A stretch of 64,000 nucleotides of DNA from Streptomyces rapamycinicus NRRL 5491. GTDB taxonomy: Bacteria > Actinomycetota > Actinomycetes > Streptomycetales > Streptomycetaceae. Every line of letters starts with the position of its first letter. Position 1 is the first letter of the stretch. Positions 34,984 to 43,576 of this stretch are shown piece by piece. The stretch is taken from positions 6,758,001 to 6,822,000 of the forward strand of contig NZ_CP085193.1 of the NCBI RefSeq assembly GCF_024298965.1, in the 5' to 3' direction. Below the pieces are notes generated by a model that saw only the letters and a list, made by a program, of their open reading frames with translations, did not search any database and had not been told where the DNA came from. The translations under genes and the position numbers were made by a program.

Positions 34984-35021
34984 GTCGCGGGTGTGGGGCG
35001 CTGTCGCGGGTGTGGGACGCT
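34984..35021 (+). repeat. 19-bp tandem duplication just before purU
   Basis: GTCGCGGGTGTGGGGCGCT is followed directly by GTCGCGGGTGTGGGACGCT. The second copy ends 9 bp before the purU ATG. Confidence 0.85.
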
Positions 35022-35029
35022 ATGGAGTC

Positions 35030-35899
35030 ATGAGCGAGTCGCATCCCGTCCCCGACCAGTACATCCTCACGCTGTCCTGCCCGGACAAGCAGGGCATCGT
35101 GCACGCCGTGTCGAGCTATCTGTTCATGACCGGCTGCAACATCGAGGACAGCCAGCAGTTCGGGGACCGTGACACCGGGCTCTTCTTCATGCGGGTGGCC
35201 TTCCGTGCCGTCTCGCCGGTGAAGGTGAAGGACCTGCGGGCCAGCTTCGCGGCGGTCGGCGAGTCCTTCCAGATGGACTGGGAGATCCATCGCGCCGACG
35301 AGAAGATGCGCATCCTGCTCATGGTCAGCAAGTTCGGGCACTGCCTGAACGACCTTCTCTTCCGGTCGCGGATCGGCGCGCTGCCGGTCGAGATCGCCGC
35401 GGTGGTCTCCAACCACACCGACTTCCAGGCGCTGGTCGGTTCCTACGGGATCCCGTTCCACCACATCCCCGTGACGAGGGACACCAAGCGGGAGGCCGAG
35501 GCCCGGCTGCTGGACCTGGTGCGCGCGGAGCGGGTGGAACTGGTGGTGCTGGCCCGCTATATGCAGGTGCTCTCCGACGACCTGTGCAAGGAGCTGTCGG
35601 GCCGGATCATCAACATCCACCACAGCTTCCTGCCGAGCTTCAAGGGCGCCAAGCCGTACCACCAGGCGCATGCGCGCGGGGTCAAGCTGATCGGGGCCAC
35701 CGCCCACTATGTGACCGCCGATCTGGACGAGGGCCCGATCATCGAGCAGGAGGTCGAACGCGTCGGCCATGGGCTCACCCCGGACCAGCTGGTGGCGGTC
35801 GGCCGCGATGTGGAGTGCCAGGCGCTGGCCCGCGCCGTGAAGTGGCACAGCGAGCGCCGGGTGCTGCTCAACGGGCACCGTACGGTCGTCTTCGACTAA
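35030..35899 (+). CDS. purU: Formyltetrahydrofolate deformylase
   Basis: This 289-residue enzyme hydrolyses 10-formyl-THF to formate and THF, balancing one-carbon pools and supplying formate to PurT. An N-terminal ACT domain (LTLSCPDKQGIVHAVSSYL) is followed by the formyltransferase-like catalytic domain with NIHHSFLPSFKGAKPYHQA, GATAHYVTADLDEGP, where the Asn-His-Asp triad is visible. ATG has GGAG 3 nt upstream. A 19-bp duplication precedes it. Confidence 0.92.
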   Translation: MSESHPVPDQYILTLSCPDKQGIVHAVSSYLFMTGCNIEDSQQFGDRDTGLFFMRVAFRAVSPVKVKDLRASFAAVGESFQMDWEIHRADEKMRILLMVSKFGHCLNDLLFRSRIGALPVEIAAVVSNHTDFQALVGSYGIPFHHIPVTRDTKREAEARLLDLVRAERVELVVLARYMQVLSDDLCKELSGRIINIHHSFLPSFKGAKPYHQAHARGVKLIGATAHYVTADLDEGPIIEQEVERVGHGLTPDQLVAVGRDVECQALARAVKWHSERRVLLNGHRTVVFD

Positions 35900-35935
35900 G
35901 GCCGAGCGCCGCGCTCCTCGGAGACGCCGCGCTCC

Positions 35936-37990
35936 TCAGAGACGGGACAGGGACGCTGTGGCGAACAGCACATCCCGGATCGCCTCGGTGTCCCCGGACA
36001 GGCCCGCGGCCGCCTCCTGCGGCGGCACATGCCCGGACGCCAGCAGATAGAACGCCTCCTGGTCCAGCGCGATCGTCGCCACCGCTTCCTCCGGCGCGGC
36101 CATCGCCGCCGGGGAGTCCAGCGGGATGTACCAGTCGCCGCCGCCCGTGCCCTCCACCTGGAGATGGAGCGTACGGCCCGGGGTGCCCGCCTCGACCAGC
36201 CGGCGGGGCGGGGACGCGAGCCCGGCCCGGCGCCGCTCGGCCAGCGTCCCCGGAAGCAGCCGGGCACACAGGTCGATCATGGCCTTGAGGTGGGCTGAGG
36301 CCGGTGGTTCATAGGGGTAGTCGATGGCCTCGGCGATGTCCCCGGCGTGCACCCAGCACTCCAGGGCGCGGTCGAGGAACGCGTCGCGGATCGGCAGCGC
36401 GAAGTCCCCGTACGGCACATCGAGCTCCGCGACCCCACGCCCGGCGAACGACACCGTACGGACCAGGGCATGGCCCTGCTCGCGCCACAACTCCCGTACC
36501 GCGCCGGGCGGACCGGCCCCGTACGCGGCGCCGGGCTCGTCGTGCCAGTACGCCTCCGTACGGGCCAGGGGCGAGCCGGGGGCGCCGGCGCCCATCGCGG
36601 CGCCCATCGGGTCGGGGAGGCCGAGGGAGGCGGCGACGATGCCGTCCACGACCATCAGATGGCCGATCACCCCGGCGACGGTGGTGTCCCGGCTGGTGAG
36701 CCGCCGCCCGTCGAACCACTTGAGCCGTACCGGCGCACGCCACTCGGCCTCGCCCATGTCGCGCAGCAGCGCGTCCAGCCGGGCGGCCTCGGCGTCGTAG
36801 GCACTGGCCCAGCCGGGCATGGGTATCCGGGCCGGACGGCGGCCCAGACAGCCCGCGAGCACCCGGGAGCGCAGCATCGGGTCGAGGTCCAGGCTGTGCT
36901 CGGTGTGCAGCAGCCCGACGGCGTCGCGCAGCCGCAGCGCCTCCTCGGCGCAGGAGGGGCAGTGGTTGAGATGCGCCTCGACTGCGGAGGTCTCCTCCTG
37001 CGAGCACGCGGTCAGTGCCCAGGCGCCGAGCAGCGAGCGGAGCAGATCGTGCGAGAGCGGATGGGCCGCGGAGGGCGTGGGCGCCGCCAGGGGCGGGGCC
37101 GGTGGCACGGGGGCGGCCGGTGGCACGGGGGCGGCCGGTGGGGCGGGGCGTGCCGGTGGGGCGGGCACGGCCGGTGGGGTGGTGGGCCCGGCCGCGGGCG
37201 CGGGCAGCGCCGCGGAGGCGGGCGGTGCCGGGGCCGGACGCGGCTCCGGTTCTGGTTCCGGGCGCGGATCCGGTTCCGGGCGCAGTTCCGGTTCCGATTC
37301 CGGTTCTGGATTCGCTTCCGGGGCGGGGCCCGGGGTCGGTTCCGGTTCGGGGCCCAGGGCTGGTTCCGGCTCATGGCCCGGGCGAGGCTCCGGCGTCGGT
37401 GTCGCTTCCGGTTCGGAGCCTGCGGCGGGTTCCGGGTTGGGTGCGGTATCGGGCTCCGGTCCGGGCTTCGGTGTCTGTTCCGCCCGTACCTCGTCCGCCG
37501 GTGCGTCGTTCGCCGGTGCGTCGTTCGCCCGTGCCTCGTTCGCCGGTGCGTCGTCCGTCCGTGCCTCGTTCGCCCGTGCCTCGTTCGCCGGTGCGTCGTT
37601 CGCCCGTACCTCGTCCGCCGGTGCGTCGTCCGTCCGTGCCTCGTTCGCCGGTGCGTCGTCCGTCCGTGCCTCGTTCGCCGGTGCGTCGTCCGTCCGTGCC
37701 TCGTTCGCCCGTGCCTCGTTCGCCGGTGCGTCGTTCGCCCGTACCTCGTCCGCCGATGCTTCGTCCGCCGTGGGCGGGCGCGGGGCGGGGATGCCGCCGT
37801 CCAGGGCACCCGGCCAGTGGCCGCTGTCCTCGGCGGCCGGCCGCGGCGGCGGTATGCGTGGTGGCCCGGCGGGGTGGGACGGCAGATCCGCGTCGCTGCC
37901 CCGTCCGGGCCCGTCTCTTCCGTCGCCGGAGCCGCCGGAGCTCTCACCGTAGGCGTCGTCGTACGGGTCCGGCCCGCCGCGCCCGGTCAC
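35936..37990 (-). CDS. Zinc-finger anti-sigma-like / maleylpyruvate isomerase-type protein with long disordered N terminus
   Basis: This is a 684-residue protein. Residues 1 to about 335 are disordered: [11 protein letters not shown] repeats (about 73-167) and then Pro/Glu/Ala-rich sequence. Residues 336-400 hold an anti-sigma-type zinc finger ([13 protein letters not shown]-x3-C-x2-C). Residues 405-560 are a MDMPI-like four-helix domain ([17 protein letters not shown], then [16 protein letters not shown]) and the end is a small sterol-carrier-like domain. The start is GTG overlapping the sigma gene's stop (GTGA), so the two are co-translated. By this linkage it probably sequesters the ECF sigma factor; what signal it reads is unknown. 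Confidence 0.75.
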   Translation of the reverse strand: MTGRGGPDPYDDAYGESSGGSGDGRDGPGRGSDADLPSHPAGPPRIPPPRPAAEDSGHWPGALDGGIPAPRPPTADEASADEVRANDAPANEARANEARTDDAPANEARTDDAPANEARTDDAPADEVRANDAPANEARANEARTDDAPANEARANDAPANDAPADEVRAEQTPKPGPEPDTAPNPEPAAGSEPEATPTPEPRPGHEPEPALGPEPEPTPGPAPEANPEPESEPELRPEPDPRPEPEPEPRPAPAPPASAALPAPAAGPTTPPAVPAPPARPAPPAAPVPPAAPVPPAPPLAAPTPSAAHPLSHDLLRSLLGAWALTACSQEETSAVEAHLNHCPSCAEEALRLRDAVGLLHTEHSLDLDPMLRSRVLAGCLGRRPARIPMPGWASAYDAEAARLDALLRDMGEAEWRAPVRLKWFDGRRLTSRDTTVAGVIGHLMVVDGIVAASLGLPDPMGAAMGAGAPGSPLARTEAYWHDEPGAAYGAGPPGAVRELWREQGHALVRTVSFAGRGVAELDVPYGDFALPIRDAFLDRALECWVHAGDIAEAIDYPYEPPASAHLKAMIDLCARLLPGTLAERRRAGLASPPRRLVEAGTPGRTLHLQVEGTGGGDWYIPLDSPAAMAAPEEAVATIALDQEAFYLLASGHVPPQEAAAGLSGDTEAIRDVLFATASLSRL
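37485..37770 (-). repeat. 15-bp coding repeats in the zinc-finger protein's N-terminal tail
   Basis: Units such as GTGCGTCGTTCGCCG, GTGCCTCGTTCGCCC and GTGCGTCGTCCGTCC are shuffled nineteen or so times in frame. They encode [10 protein letters not shown] and TDDAP pentapeptides. Confidence 0.9.
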
Positions 37991-38565
37991 AGCGCCCGTC
38001 CGTAGCCGGGGGGCGAGACCGCGCGGGGCGGCTGGACATGGGCCGTGGACAGCAGCTGGAGGCCGAGCCGGAGGCGGCGCCTGGCCTCGTCCTCGGTCAC
38101 CCCGAGGGCGGCCGCGGCCTGCCGGTAGTCGCGGCGGTCGAAGTAGGCGAGCTCCAGGGCGGCGCGCAGCGGGGCGGGCATGGAGGTGACGATGTAGTCG
38201 GCGCGGGCGGCCACGGACGCCTCGCGGATCCGCTCCTCCAGGGCCTCGCTGGTGAGGGTGCCCCCGCAGGCCGAGGCGGTCTGCGACGCGCGCAGCCGGT
38301 GCACCGCCTGGCGCTGGGTGAGCATGGCGATCCAGGCGCGCAGCGAGCCCTGCTGGGGGTCGTACGCGTCCGGGTTCTCCCAGACGTAGCCGAAGACTTC
38401 CCGGGTGACGCGGTCGGCACCGGTGTCGTCCTCGAGGACCCGATGCGCCAAGGTGTGGACAAGTGAGGCGAATCGGTCATAGAGCTCGGCAAGTGCGGCC
38501 GCTTCGCCGCGCGCCAGACGCTGTTGCATCCTGCGGTCCCAGCGGGGCGGTGCGTCGTTCGCCAT
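37987..38565 (-). CDS. ECF-type RNA polymerase sigma factor
   Basis: This 192-residue protein has sigma region 2 ([56 protein letters not shown]) and region 4 ([40 protein letters not shown] split over the HTH). ATG MANDAPP has GGGGG 5 nt upstream. It is cotranscribed with the overlapping zinc-finger protein, the usual ECF/anti-sigma arrangement. A STAS antagonist is divergent but belongs to a different regulatory class. Autoregulated promoter elements could not be assigned. Confidence 0.88.
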   Translation of the reverse strand: MANDAPPRWDRRMQQRLARGEAAALAELYDRFASLVHTLAHRVLEDDTGADRVTREVFGYVWENPDAYDPQQGSLRAWIAMLTQRQAVHRLRASQTASACGGTLTSEALEERIREASVAARADYIVTSMPAPLRAALELAYFDRRDYRQAAAALGVTEDEARRRLRLGLQLLSTAHVQPPRAVSPPGYGRAL

Positions 38566-38861
38566 GCGGCCCCCAATCCCGAGTTGTCCGGCCGGCCCTC
38601 CAGGCACTATGCCCACGTTCATATCGAATGTAATGCCGGTGGCTCTCACAACACGCGTCCATCAGGCAAAGTGCGTGAGAACGGGGCTGCGCATGGTATT
38701 GGAACGGTCGCTTTGCGCAGGATCGGGGAGACGAAACGCTTCGGCGCGGCATAGGGTCGTCCCTCAAGGCGTATGCCTGGGGGAGTTTCATGCGCCGATG
38801 GGCGGGCAGCCGCCCGGGAACAGCAAATTCCGGTTAGCGGCGAGCGAAGGGCTTCGGGCGC
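38566..38861. other. Divergent 296-bp promoter region of ECF sigma and STAS genes
   Basis: A lower-GC island near 38620-38640 (TTCATATCGAATGTAATG) is the most likely promoter area of the sigma gene. No motif with a clear spacing was found and no small gene is seen. Confidence 0.35.
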
Positions 38862-39254
38862 GTGACGTTGAAGGTGATGGAGGACCGGCGGGGGGAGTGG
38901 GTCGTTCTCCAGGTCTCGGGAGAGATGGACCTGGTGACCTCGCCCGCAGTCCGGCAGCACGTCCACGACGCGGTCGCCGAGGGCCGCCATTGGCTGGTTC
39001 TGGACCTCTCGGAGGTCCGGTTCTGCGACTCCAGCGGGGTCGGCGTACTGATCGCGGCGCGTCGGCTGATGCGGTCGTGCTCGGGTCGGCTGCGGCTGAT
39101 CCTGCCGCCGCAGGACGCCGCGCACGGTTCGCATGTGCACCGGGTGCTGGCGGCCCTGGGGGTGCGACGGCTGTTCGACGTCTACCCCGACCTGGGGGCG
39201 GCCACGGAGCTGGACGAGGATGACGAGGACGCGGTCGACCCCCTGTCGGCCTGA
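38862..39254 (+). CDS. STAS-domain anti-sigma factor antagonist
   Basis: This 130-residue protein is almost entirely STAS fold: WVVLQVSGEMDLVTSPAVRQ and VLDLSEVRFCDSSGVGVLIAARR, where the first Ser of DSSG is the conserved phospho-acceptor. In this family an anti-sigma kinase inactivates the antagonist by phosphorylation. The partner kinase is not adjacent. GTG has GAAGGG 7 nt upstream. A 14-residue acidic tail follows the domain. Confidence 0.85.
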   Translation: MTLKVMEDRRGEWVVLQVSGEMDLVTSPAVRQHVHDAVAEGRHWLVLDLSEVRFCDSSGVGVLIAARRLMRSCSGRLRLILPPQDAAHGSHVHRVLAALGVRRLFDVYPDLGAATELDEDDEDAVDPLSA

Positions 39255-39315
39255 GCGCTCCGCTGGGAGTGCCCTGACCTGCCGTCGATCGTCCGCGGCG
39301 CCGTCGTGGCTGGTC

Positions 39316-39340
39316 GCGCCCGCACGGCGGAGCCGCACAT
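39316..39340 (+). repeat. 25-bp interspersed element, copy 1
   Basis: The stretch beginning CCCGCACGGCGGAGCCGCAC, ending at ATCGA near 39343, is repeated in inverted orientation at 46768-46792 with two mismatches. The copies flank a block of five genes. Confidence 0.7.
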
Positions 39341-39352
39341 CGACACAGCCCC

Positions 39353-39369
39353 GCGCCCCTTCGGGGCGC
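39353..39369. terminator. GCGCCCC-ttc-GGGGCGC terminator between STAS and histidine kinase genes
   Basis: A perfect 7-bp stem with a UUC(G)-type loop sits between two convergent genes and can serve both. Confidence 0.65.
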
Positions 39370-39436
39370 CACCGAACCGCAGCCGACTTCCACCTCCGTA
39401 CGCCTACGGGTGCGCCCGGGGCGGTATGCGGCCCGC

Positions 39437-40885
39437 TCATGCCGGACCCGTGACGCGCGGGGTCTTGGGGAAGTCGGCCCGTACGACGAAGCCGCCCTCC
39501 TTCGTGGGCCCGGCCTCCAGCGTGCCGCCCAGCAGCTGTGCGCGCTCCCGCAGCCCGACCAGACCGTGACCGCCGCCCGGCAGCCCCGGGGCCACGGCGG
39601 AGGCGTCGGGCGGGCCGTTGCGCACCTCGACCCGCAGGCCCCGGGTCTCCTCCGCCGCTTGAGCCGCTCCGGGTGCCGCCCCGGGCGCCGTCTCGGGCGC
39701 CGCTTTCTGAGTCGCTCCCCGAACCGCCTTGCGATCCCGTCCCGGCCCGTCCGCCGCCTCCGGCCCCTCCGGCTGAGCGTCGTTGACGCGTACGGTCACC
39801 CGCGCCCCCGGCGCGTGCTTGCGGACGTTGGTGAGCGCCTCCTGGACGATGCGGAAGGCGGCCCGTTCCACCGCCTCCGAGTGGCCCGGCCGCTGGGTCG
39901 CGCTGTCCGTCTCGAAGCTGACGTCCAGCGCGCTGAGTTCGATCAGCCGGGGCAGATCGGCCAGCCGGGGCTGCGGGGTCAGCTCCTCGTGGTCGCCGCC
40001 CGCCGCGCGCAGGATGCCGACCATATGGCGGAGTTCGTCCAGGGTCCGCACGGACAGCTCGCGGATGGTCCGCGCGCCCTCCCGCGCCTTCGCGTCCTCC
40101 GCGCTGATCTGCACCGCACCGGCCTGGAGGCTGATGAGGCTGACCTGATGGGCGACGACGTCGTGCATCTCGCGGGCGAGCCGGGCGCGTTCGGTGGACA
40201 GCACCTGCTCGGCGATCAGCTCGTCGGCGTGGCGGCGGCTGCGGGTCAGGTCCTCGATCCGGGCGGCGAGCTCCCCGCGCGTACGCACCAGGAGGCCCAG
40301 CGCGATGGGTCCCACGGAGGTCACACACGCGTCGATCAGCGTGAGGGTGTTCTCCCGGTACGCGGTCGACTCGAAGTCGGAGACCGGCCAGGGGATGAAG
40401 TGCGCGGCGGCCAGCAGCAGCGCGGAGATGCCCAGCAGCCGCCGGTCGGGGCGGAGCCGGGCCACCGTGTAGAGGGCGATCATCGGCGCGAACCAGACGT
40501 AGCCGATGAGGATTCCCGGCAGCGTGACCAGGAAGACCAGCGCGGGCAGCTTCCGGCGCACCAGCAGCGCGGCCGCCGCCACCAGCGAGACGTTGAGCTC
40601 CAGGCCGAAGGTGACGCCGTTGACGAGCAGCGCGTCGGCGACCGCGAGGAGGACGGGGACGATCAGCGAGCCCCACCGCATGACCCGCTGCGGCGGCCGC
40701 CGCCGGGCGGCCGGGGCGGACGGCGGCGAGGAGGGGGAGTGGGTGGGTGGCGGCGTGGGCGACGCGGCCGGGGACGCGCCGGGCGCGCCAGCGGTACCGG
40801 GCGTGCCGGGCGTACCAGCGGTACCGGGCGTGCCGGGCGTGCCGGGGGACGAACTCCGGGGCGGGGGCAGCGGGGAGACGGTCAT
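39437..40885 (-). CDS. Two-component sensor histidine kinase (NarL-type, HisKA_3)
   Basis: This 482-residue membrane kinase begins with a cytoplasmic Pro/Gly/Thr-rich tail of PGTPGTAG repeats, followed by about five transmembrane segments (residues 70-190). The dimerisation helix carries the phospho-His in LAREMHDVVAHQVS around residue 240, then the N box IVQEALTNVRKHAPGA and the G box GGGHGLVGLRERAQ of the ATPase domain. An Ala/Pro/Glu-rich insertion splits the ATPase domain. It is coupled to the response regulator by an ATGA overlap, and its signal is unknown. Confidence 0.88.
   Translation of the reverse strand: MTVSPLPPPRSSSPGTPGTPGTAGTPGTPGTAGAPGASPAASPTPPPTHSPSSPPSAPAARRRPPQRVMRWGSLIVPVLLAVADALLVNGVTFGLELNVSLVAAAALLVRRKLPALVFLVTLPGILIGYVWFAPMIALYTVARLRPDRRLLGISALLLAAAHFIPWPVSDFESTAYRENTLTLIDACVTSVGPIALGLLVRTRGELAARIEDLTRSRRHADELIAEQVLSTERARLAREMHDVVAHQVSLISLQAGAVQISAEDAKAREGARTIRELSVRTLDELRHMVGILRAAGGDHEELTPQPRLADLPRLIELSALDVSFETDSATQRPGHSEAVERAAFRIVQEALTNVRKHAPGARVTVRVNDAQPEGPEAADGPGRDRKAVRGATQKAAPETAPGAAPGAAQAAEETRGLRVEVRNGPPDASAVAPGLPGGGHGLVGLRERAQLLGGTLEAGPTKEGGFVVRADFPKTPRVTGPA
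40775..40852 (-). repeat. 9/27-bp coding repeat in the kinase N terminus
   Basis: Units read as PGTPGTAG on the minus strand, from CGTACCAGCGGTACCGGGCG-type DNA. The tract sits ahead of the first membrane helix. Confidence 0.8.
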
Positions 40886-41550
40886 CGGGTGCCACCTATC
40901 GGCGGACGGCTGGTGACGAGCCCGGCGCGGTCGGCGACGATCGCCGCCTGGACGCGGTTGAGCCCGCCCAACTTGCCGAGCACCGCCCGTACATGGTCCT
41001 TGACGGTGCTGGGCGCCAGCCCCATCCGCTCGGCGATCTGCGGATTGGCGAGCCCCTCGCCCAGCAGCGTCAGCACCTCGCGTTCGCGCGGGGTGAGCGC
41101 CTCGACGGCCTCGGCGGCCGTCGCCTCCGCCTCGGCGGCGAGATAGCCGCCGATCACGGCGCGGGTGACGGCCGGGTCGAGGACGCTGCCGCCCTCGGCG
41201 AGCGTGCGCACGGCCCGTACGAGCTGTTCCGGATCGGTGTCCTTGAGGAGGAAGCCCGCGGCCCCGGCGCGCAGCGCGGCCGCCAGGTACTCCTGGACGT
41301 CGAAGGTCGTCAGCATCGCCACGGCGGGGGAGGCGGGCGCGGCCCGCAACTGTCTGAGGACGCTGAGCCCGTCGGCGTCCGGCATCCGGATGTCGAGCAG
41401 CACCACATCGGCCTTGCTGCTCAGCACCGTGTCCACCGCGAAGGCTCCGGAACATTCCGCGACCACTTCGATGTCCGGGGCCGTGCCCAGGATCAGTCGC
41501 AGACCGGATCGTACGAGCGCCTCGTCGTCCACTACAGCCACACGGATCAC
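40882..41550 (-). CDS. Two-component response regulator, LuxR/NarL family
   Basis: This 222-residue regulator has a receiver domain with DDE near the start, the phospho-Asp in DVVLLDIRMPDADGL, then Thr and Lys of TTFD and LLKD. The LuxR-type helix-turn-helix is LTPREREVLTLLGEGLANPQIAERMGLA with STVKDHVRAVLGKLG. I chose GTG 41550 (MIRVAVVDDE) because AGGGAG lies 6 nt upstream; upstream ATGs would add an unusual N terminus. It is the first gene of the kinase operon. Confidence 0.9.
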   Translation of the reverse strand: MIRVAVVDDEALVRSGLRLILGTAPDIEVVAECSGAFAVDTVLSSKADVVLLDIRMPDADGLSVLRQLRAAPASPAVAMLTTFDVQEYLAAALRAGAAGFLLKDTDPEQLVRAVRTLAEGGSVLDPAVTRAVIGGYLAAEAEATAAEAVEALTPREREVLTLLGEGLANPQIAERMGLAPSTVKDHVRAVLGKLGGLNRVQAAIVADRAGLVTSRPPIGGTR

Positions 41551-42006
41551 CGGCCGCTCCCTGTCCTCAGCTGTCATGCCCATTGCCCGGACAGCCTGCC
41601 TCATCGGAGAGCGAATATGGAGTGGTTGGCTCCGTCAGTGGGCGGGAACACCCCCGCCGGTCGGAGGGGGTGACGGCAGACCAATGGTGGATTTCCCCGG
41701 CGGCTCCCAGCAGGCAGAGTGGATCGCAAGCCGCATCACCCCGTGGGGTCGTCCCGAACCCCAGCCCCGTGACCGCGCCGGAGTGCCTCCCGATGCGCGA
41801 TCGGCGGACACGGCAGCGGGGCGTTGCCGCGGTCAGGCCGCCGCGACCCCCACACGCGGCGGCCTGTTCGTCTCTCCGACCGCCTGCCGTGCGGTGCGCC
41901 CCGACCAGGCGCTCGCCCGGCGACCCAGGCGCCGGCCGGCCCCCGAGAAGCTACGGGGAGGGGCCGGGCGGGCGGTCGGTGGGGGCGGGAGGGGCCGATG
42001 GACGCC
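41551..42006. other. 456-bp region between response regulator and XRE-TPR genes
   Basis: No gene was found. A 10-bp perfect hairpin GGCCGCCGCG / CGCGGCGGCC with a nine-base loop containing five C's lies at 41836-41864, and GGCGGG/CCCGCC pairing lies near 41642-41660. The right end is G-rich. The hairpins probably terminate the XRE gene, but a structured RNA is possible. Confidence 0.4.
41836..41864. terminator. 10-bp hairpin with ACCCCCACA loop
   Basis: GGCCGCCGCG (41836-41845) pairs perfectly with CGCGGCGGCC (41855-41864). It lies about 140 bp downstream of the XRE-TPR stop codon on the minus strand. The C-rich loop is of the type seen in actinobacterial 6C RNA, though one C short and with no clear partner. 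Confidence 0.45.
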
Positions 42007-43509
42007 TCACATGGGGGGCTCGGCGGGGGCCGGGCCCAGGGTGGTGGTGCCGGGCGCGGCGCGGTGGCCGAGCCCGGTGCGGTAGGCGTCCATCGCGGCC
42101 TCCTGGCGGCCCTCCCGGCGCAGCAGATCGCCCAGCAGCCGGCACAGGTCGGCCAGGTCACCGGCCGCGCCGGTGCGTTCGAGCAGGGACAGCGCCGCGC
42201 AGTAGTGCTCCTCCGCGGCCTCGGCGTCGCCGCGTTCGTCCGCGATCAGACCCAGCAGCCGGTGGGCGCCGCCCGCGTGGACCGCGCCGCGGTCGGCGGT
42301 CAGCCCGGCGTCACCCGCCCCGGCCTCGCCCGTCCCGGCCATCCCCGTCCCGGCCCCGCCCGGTGCCGCGTCCGGCTCTCCGGCGGTGTTCGCGGCGCCC
42401 GCGGCGGGCGAGCTCGTCAGCAGCGGCAGCAGCAGGGCCTCCGCCTCCGCCGTACGGCCGCGACGGCGCAGCACATCCGCCAGCTCGACCTCGACCTGCA
42501 CGGTGAACAGCGCGGCCCGCTTGGAGGCCAGCATGTCGCGGGCGGTGCGCAGTTCGCGCTCGGCGCGCTCCAGATTGCCGTCCTGGGCGTGCACATAGCC
42601 GCGCATCCAGTGGCAGTGCGCCAGGTCGGTGTGGATGCGCAGCTGCTCGTACAGCTCCTGAGCCTTGGCCAGGGAGGCGTCGGCCTCGGCCGTCCGCCCC
42701 TCGGCGATCAGGGTGCGGGCCACTCCGCGGTGCATCCGGGCGATGAGCCCCGGGTCGTCCACGCTCGGCGCCAGCGCGAGCGCCAGCTCGGCGGCGCGTA
42801 CGGCGCGGGCGTGCGCCCCCATGTCCATATAGGGCGCGATGGCCGCCGTATAGAGCAGCAGCAGCGCGTACGGGTCGTGCAGTCCCGAGGCGTTGAGTTC
42901 GTCGATGGAGCTCTCCAGCAGATAGCAGGAGTAGCGCAGTTCGCCCGCGAGGAGGTGCGCCACGGCCCGGCCGCGGATCGCCGGGATCCGGCGGGGCAGC
43001 GGTTCCCCGGCGAGCAGCCGCTCCACGGCCTCGAAGTGGTCCCGCGCGACGGTGAGGTCACCGGTCTCCAGCGCGCAGTCGCCGAGCCCCAGCAGGGCCG
43101 CCGAGCGCTCCTCGGCGAACCCGAGCCGCTCCGCCTCGTCGCGCACCTCCGCGAAGAGCAGGGCGGCGTCCTCGGCGGCGCCGGTCGCCAGCGCCCGCCG
43201 GGCGTCGGTGACGGCGGCCCGCAGCCGGGTGGCGTCGCGCGGTGAGCGGCCGGTGGTCAGCTCCTCGTAGCTGACGCCGAGCCGGTCCGCGAGATGGCGC
43301 AGCGCGGCCTCTGAGGGGCGCACCTTCCCGGCCTCGAGGGTGGAGACATAGGCGGCGGTGTACGCGGGCTCGGCCAGCTGCCGCTGGGTGAAGCCGCGTT
43401 CGGTACGCAGTCTGAGCACCCGGCGTCCTATCTCGGCGGTCGACTCCGCCCCGGCCGCCCCCGTCGCCGTTCCCGCCGTCCGCCCGTCACCGGCGCTTCT
43501 GTCGGCCAC
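42007..43509 (-). CDS. XRE-family HTH regulator with TPR domain
   Basis: This 500-residue protein starts at GTG, with GGGGAGAAGAGGG upstream. The N terminus is a Cro/C1-type helix-turn-helix (EIGRRVLRLRTERGFTQRQLAE, then AYVSTLEAGKVRPSEAALRHLADRLG). The remainder is a tetratricopeptide-like superhelix (GDLTVARDHFEAVERLLAG; GNLERAERELRTARDMLA). Peptide-sensing regulators such as RRNPP proteins share this plan, but a peptide partner is not obvious. It is divergent from the proline iminopeptidase, with 67 bp between starts, and may control it. Confidence 0.82.
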   Translation of the reverse strand: MADRSAGDGRTAGTATGAAGAESTAEIGRRVLRLRTERGFTQRQLAEPAYTAAYVSTLEAGKVRPSEAALRHLADRLGVSYEELTTGRSPRDATRLRAAVTDARRALATGAAEDAALLFAEVRDEAERLGFAEERSAALLGLGDCALETGDLTVARDHFEAVERLLAGEPLPRRIPAIRGRAVAHLLAGELRYSCYLLESSIDELNASGLHDPYALLLLYTAAIAPYMDMGAHARAVRAAELALALAPSVDDPGLIARMHRGVARTLIAEGRTAEADASLAKAQELYEQLRIHTDLAHCHWMRGYVHAQDGNLERAERELRTARDMLASKRAALFTVQVEVELADVLRRRGRTAEAEALLLPLLTSSPAAGAANTAGEPDAAPGGAGTGMAGTGEAGAGDAGLTADRGAVHAGGAHRLLGLIADERGDAEAAEEHYCAALSLLERTGAAGDLADLCRLLGDLLRREGRQEAAMDAYRTGLGHRAAPGTTTLGPAPAEPPM

Positions 43510-43533
43510 CGTGCCCTCTTCTCCCCGGCGGTA

Positions 43534-43553
43534 ACTTAATCGCCGAGCTAAGT
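43534..43553. promoter_or_regulatory. Inverted repeat ACTTA-N10-TAAGT in the divergent promoter
   Basis: The repeat lies in an A/T-rich 67-bp divergent region. It may be the operator of the XRE-TPR protein for itself and the peptidase. The arms are short, so confidence is low. Confidence 0.35.
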
Positions 43554-43576
43554 CCATTTAACGTGAGGATTGAAGG

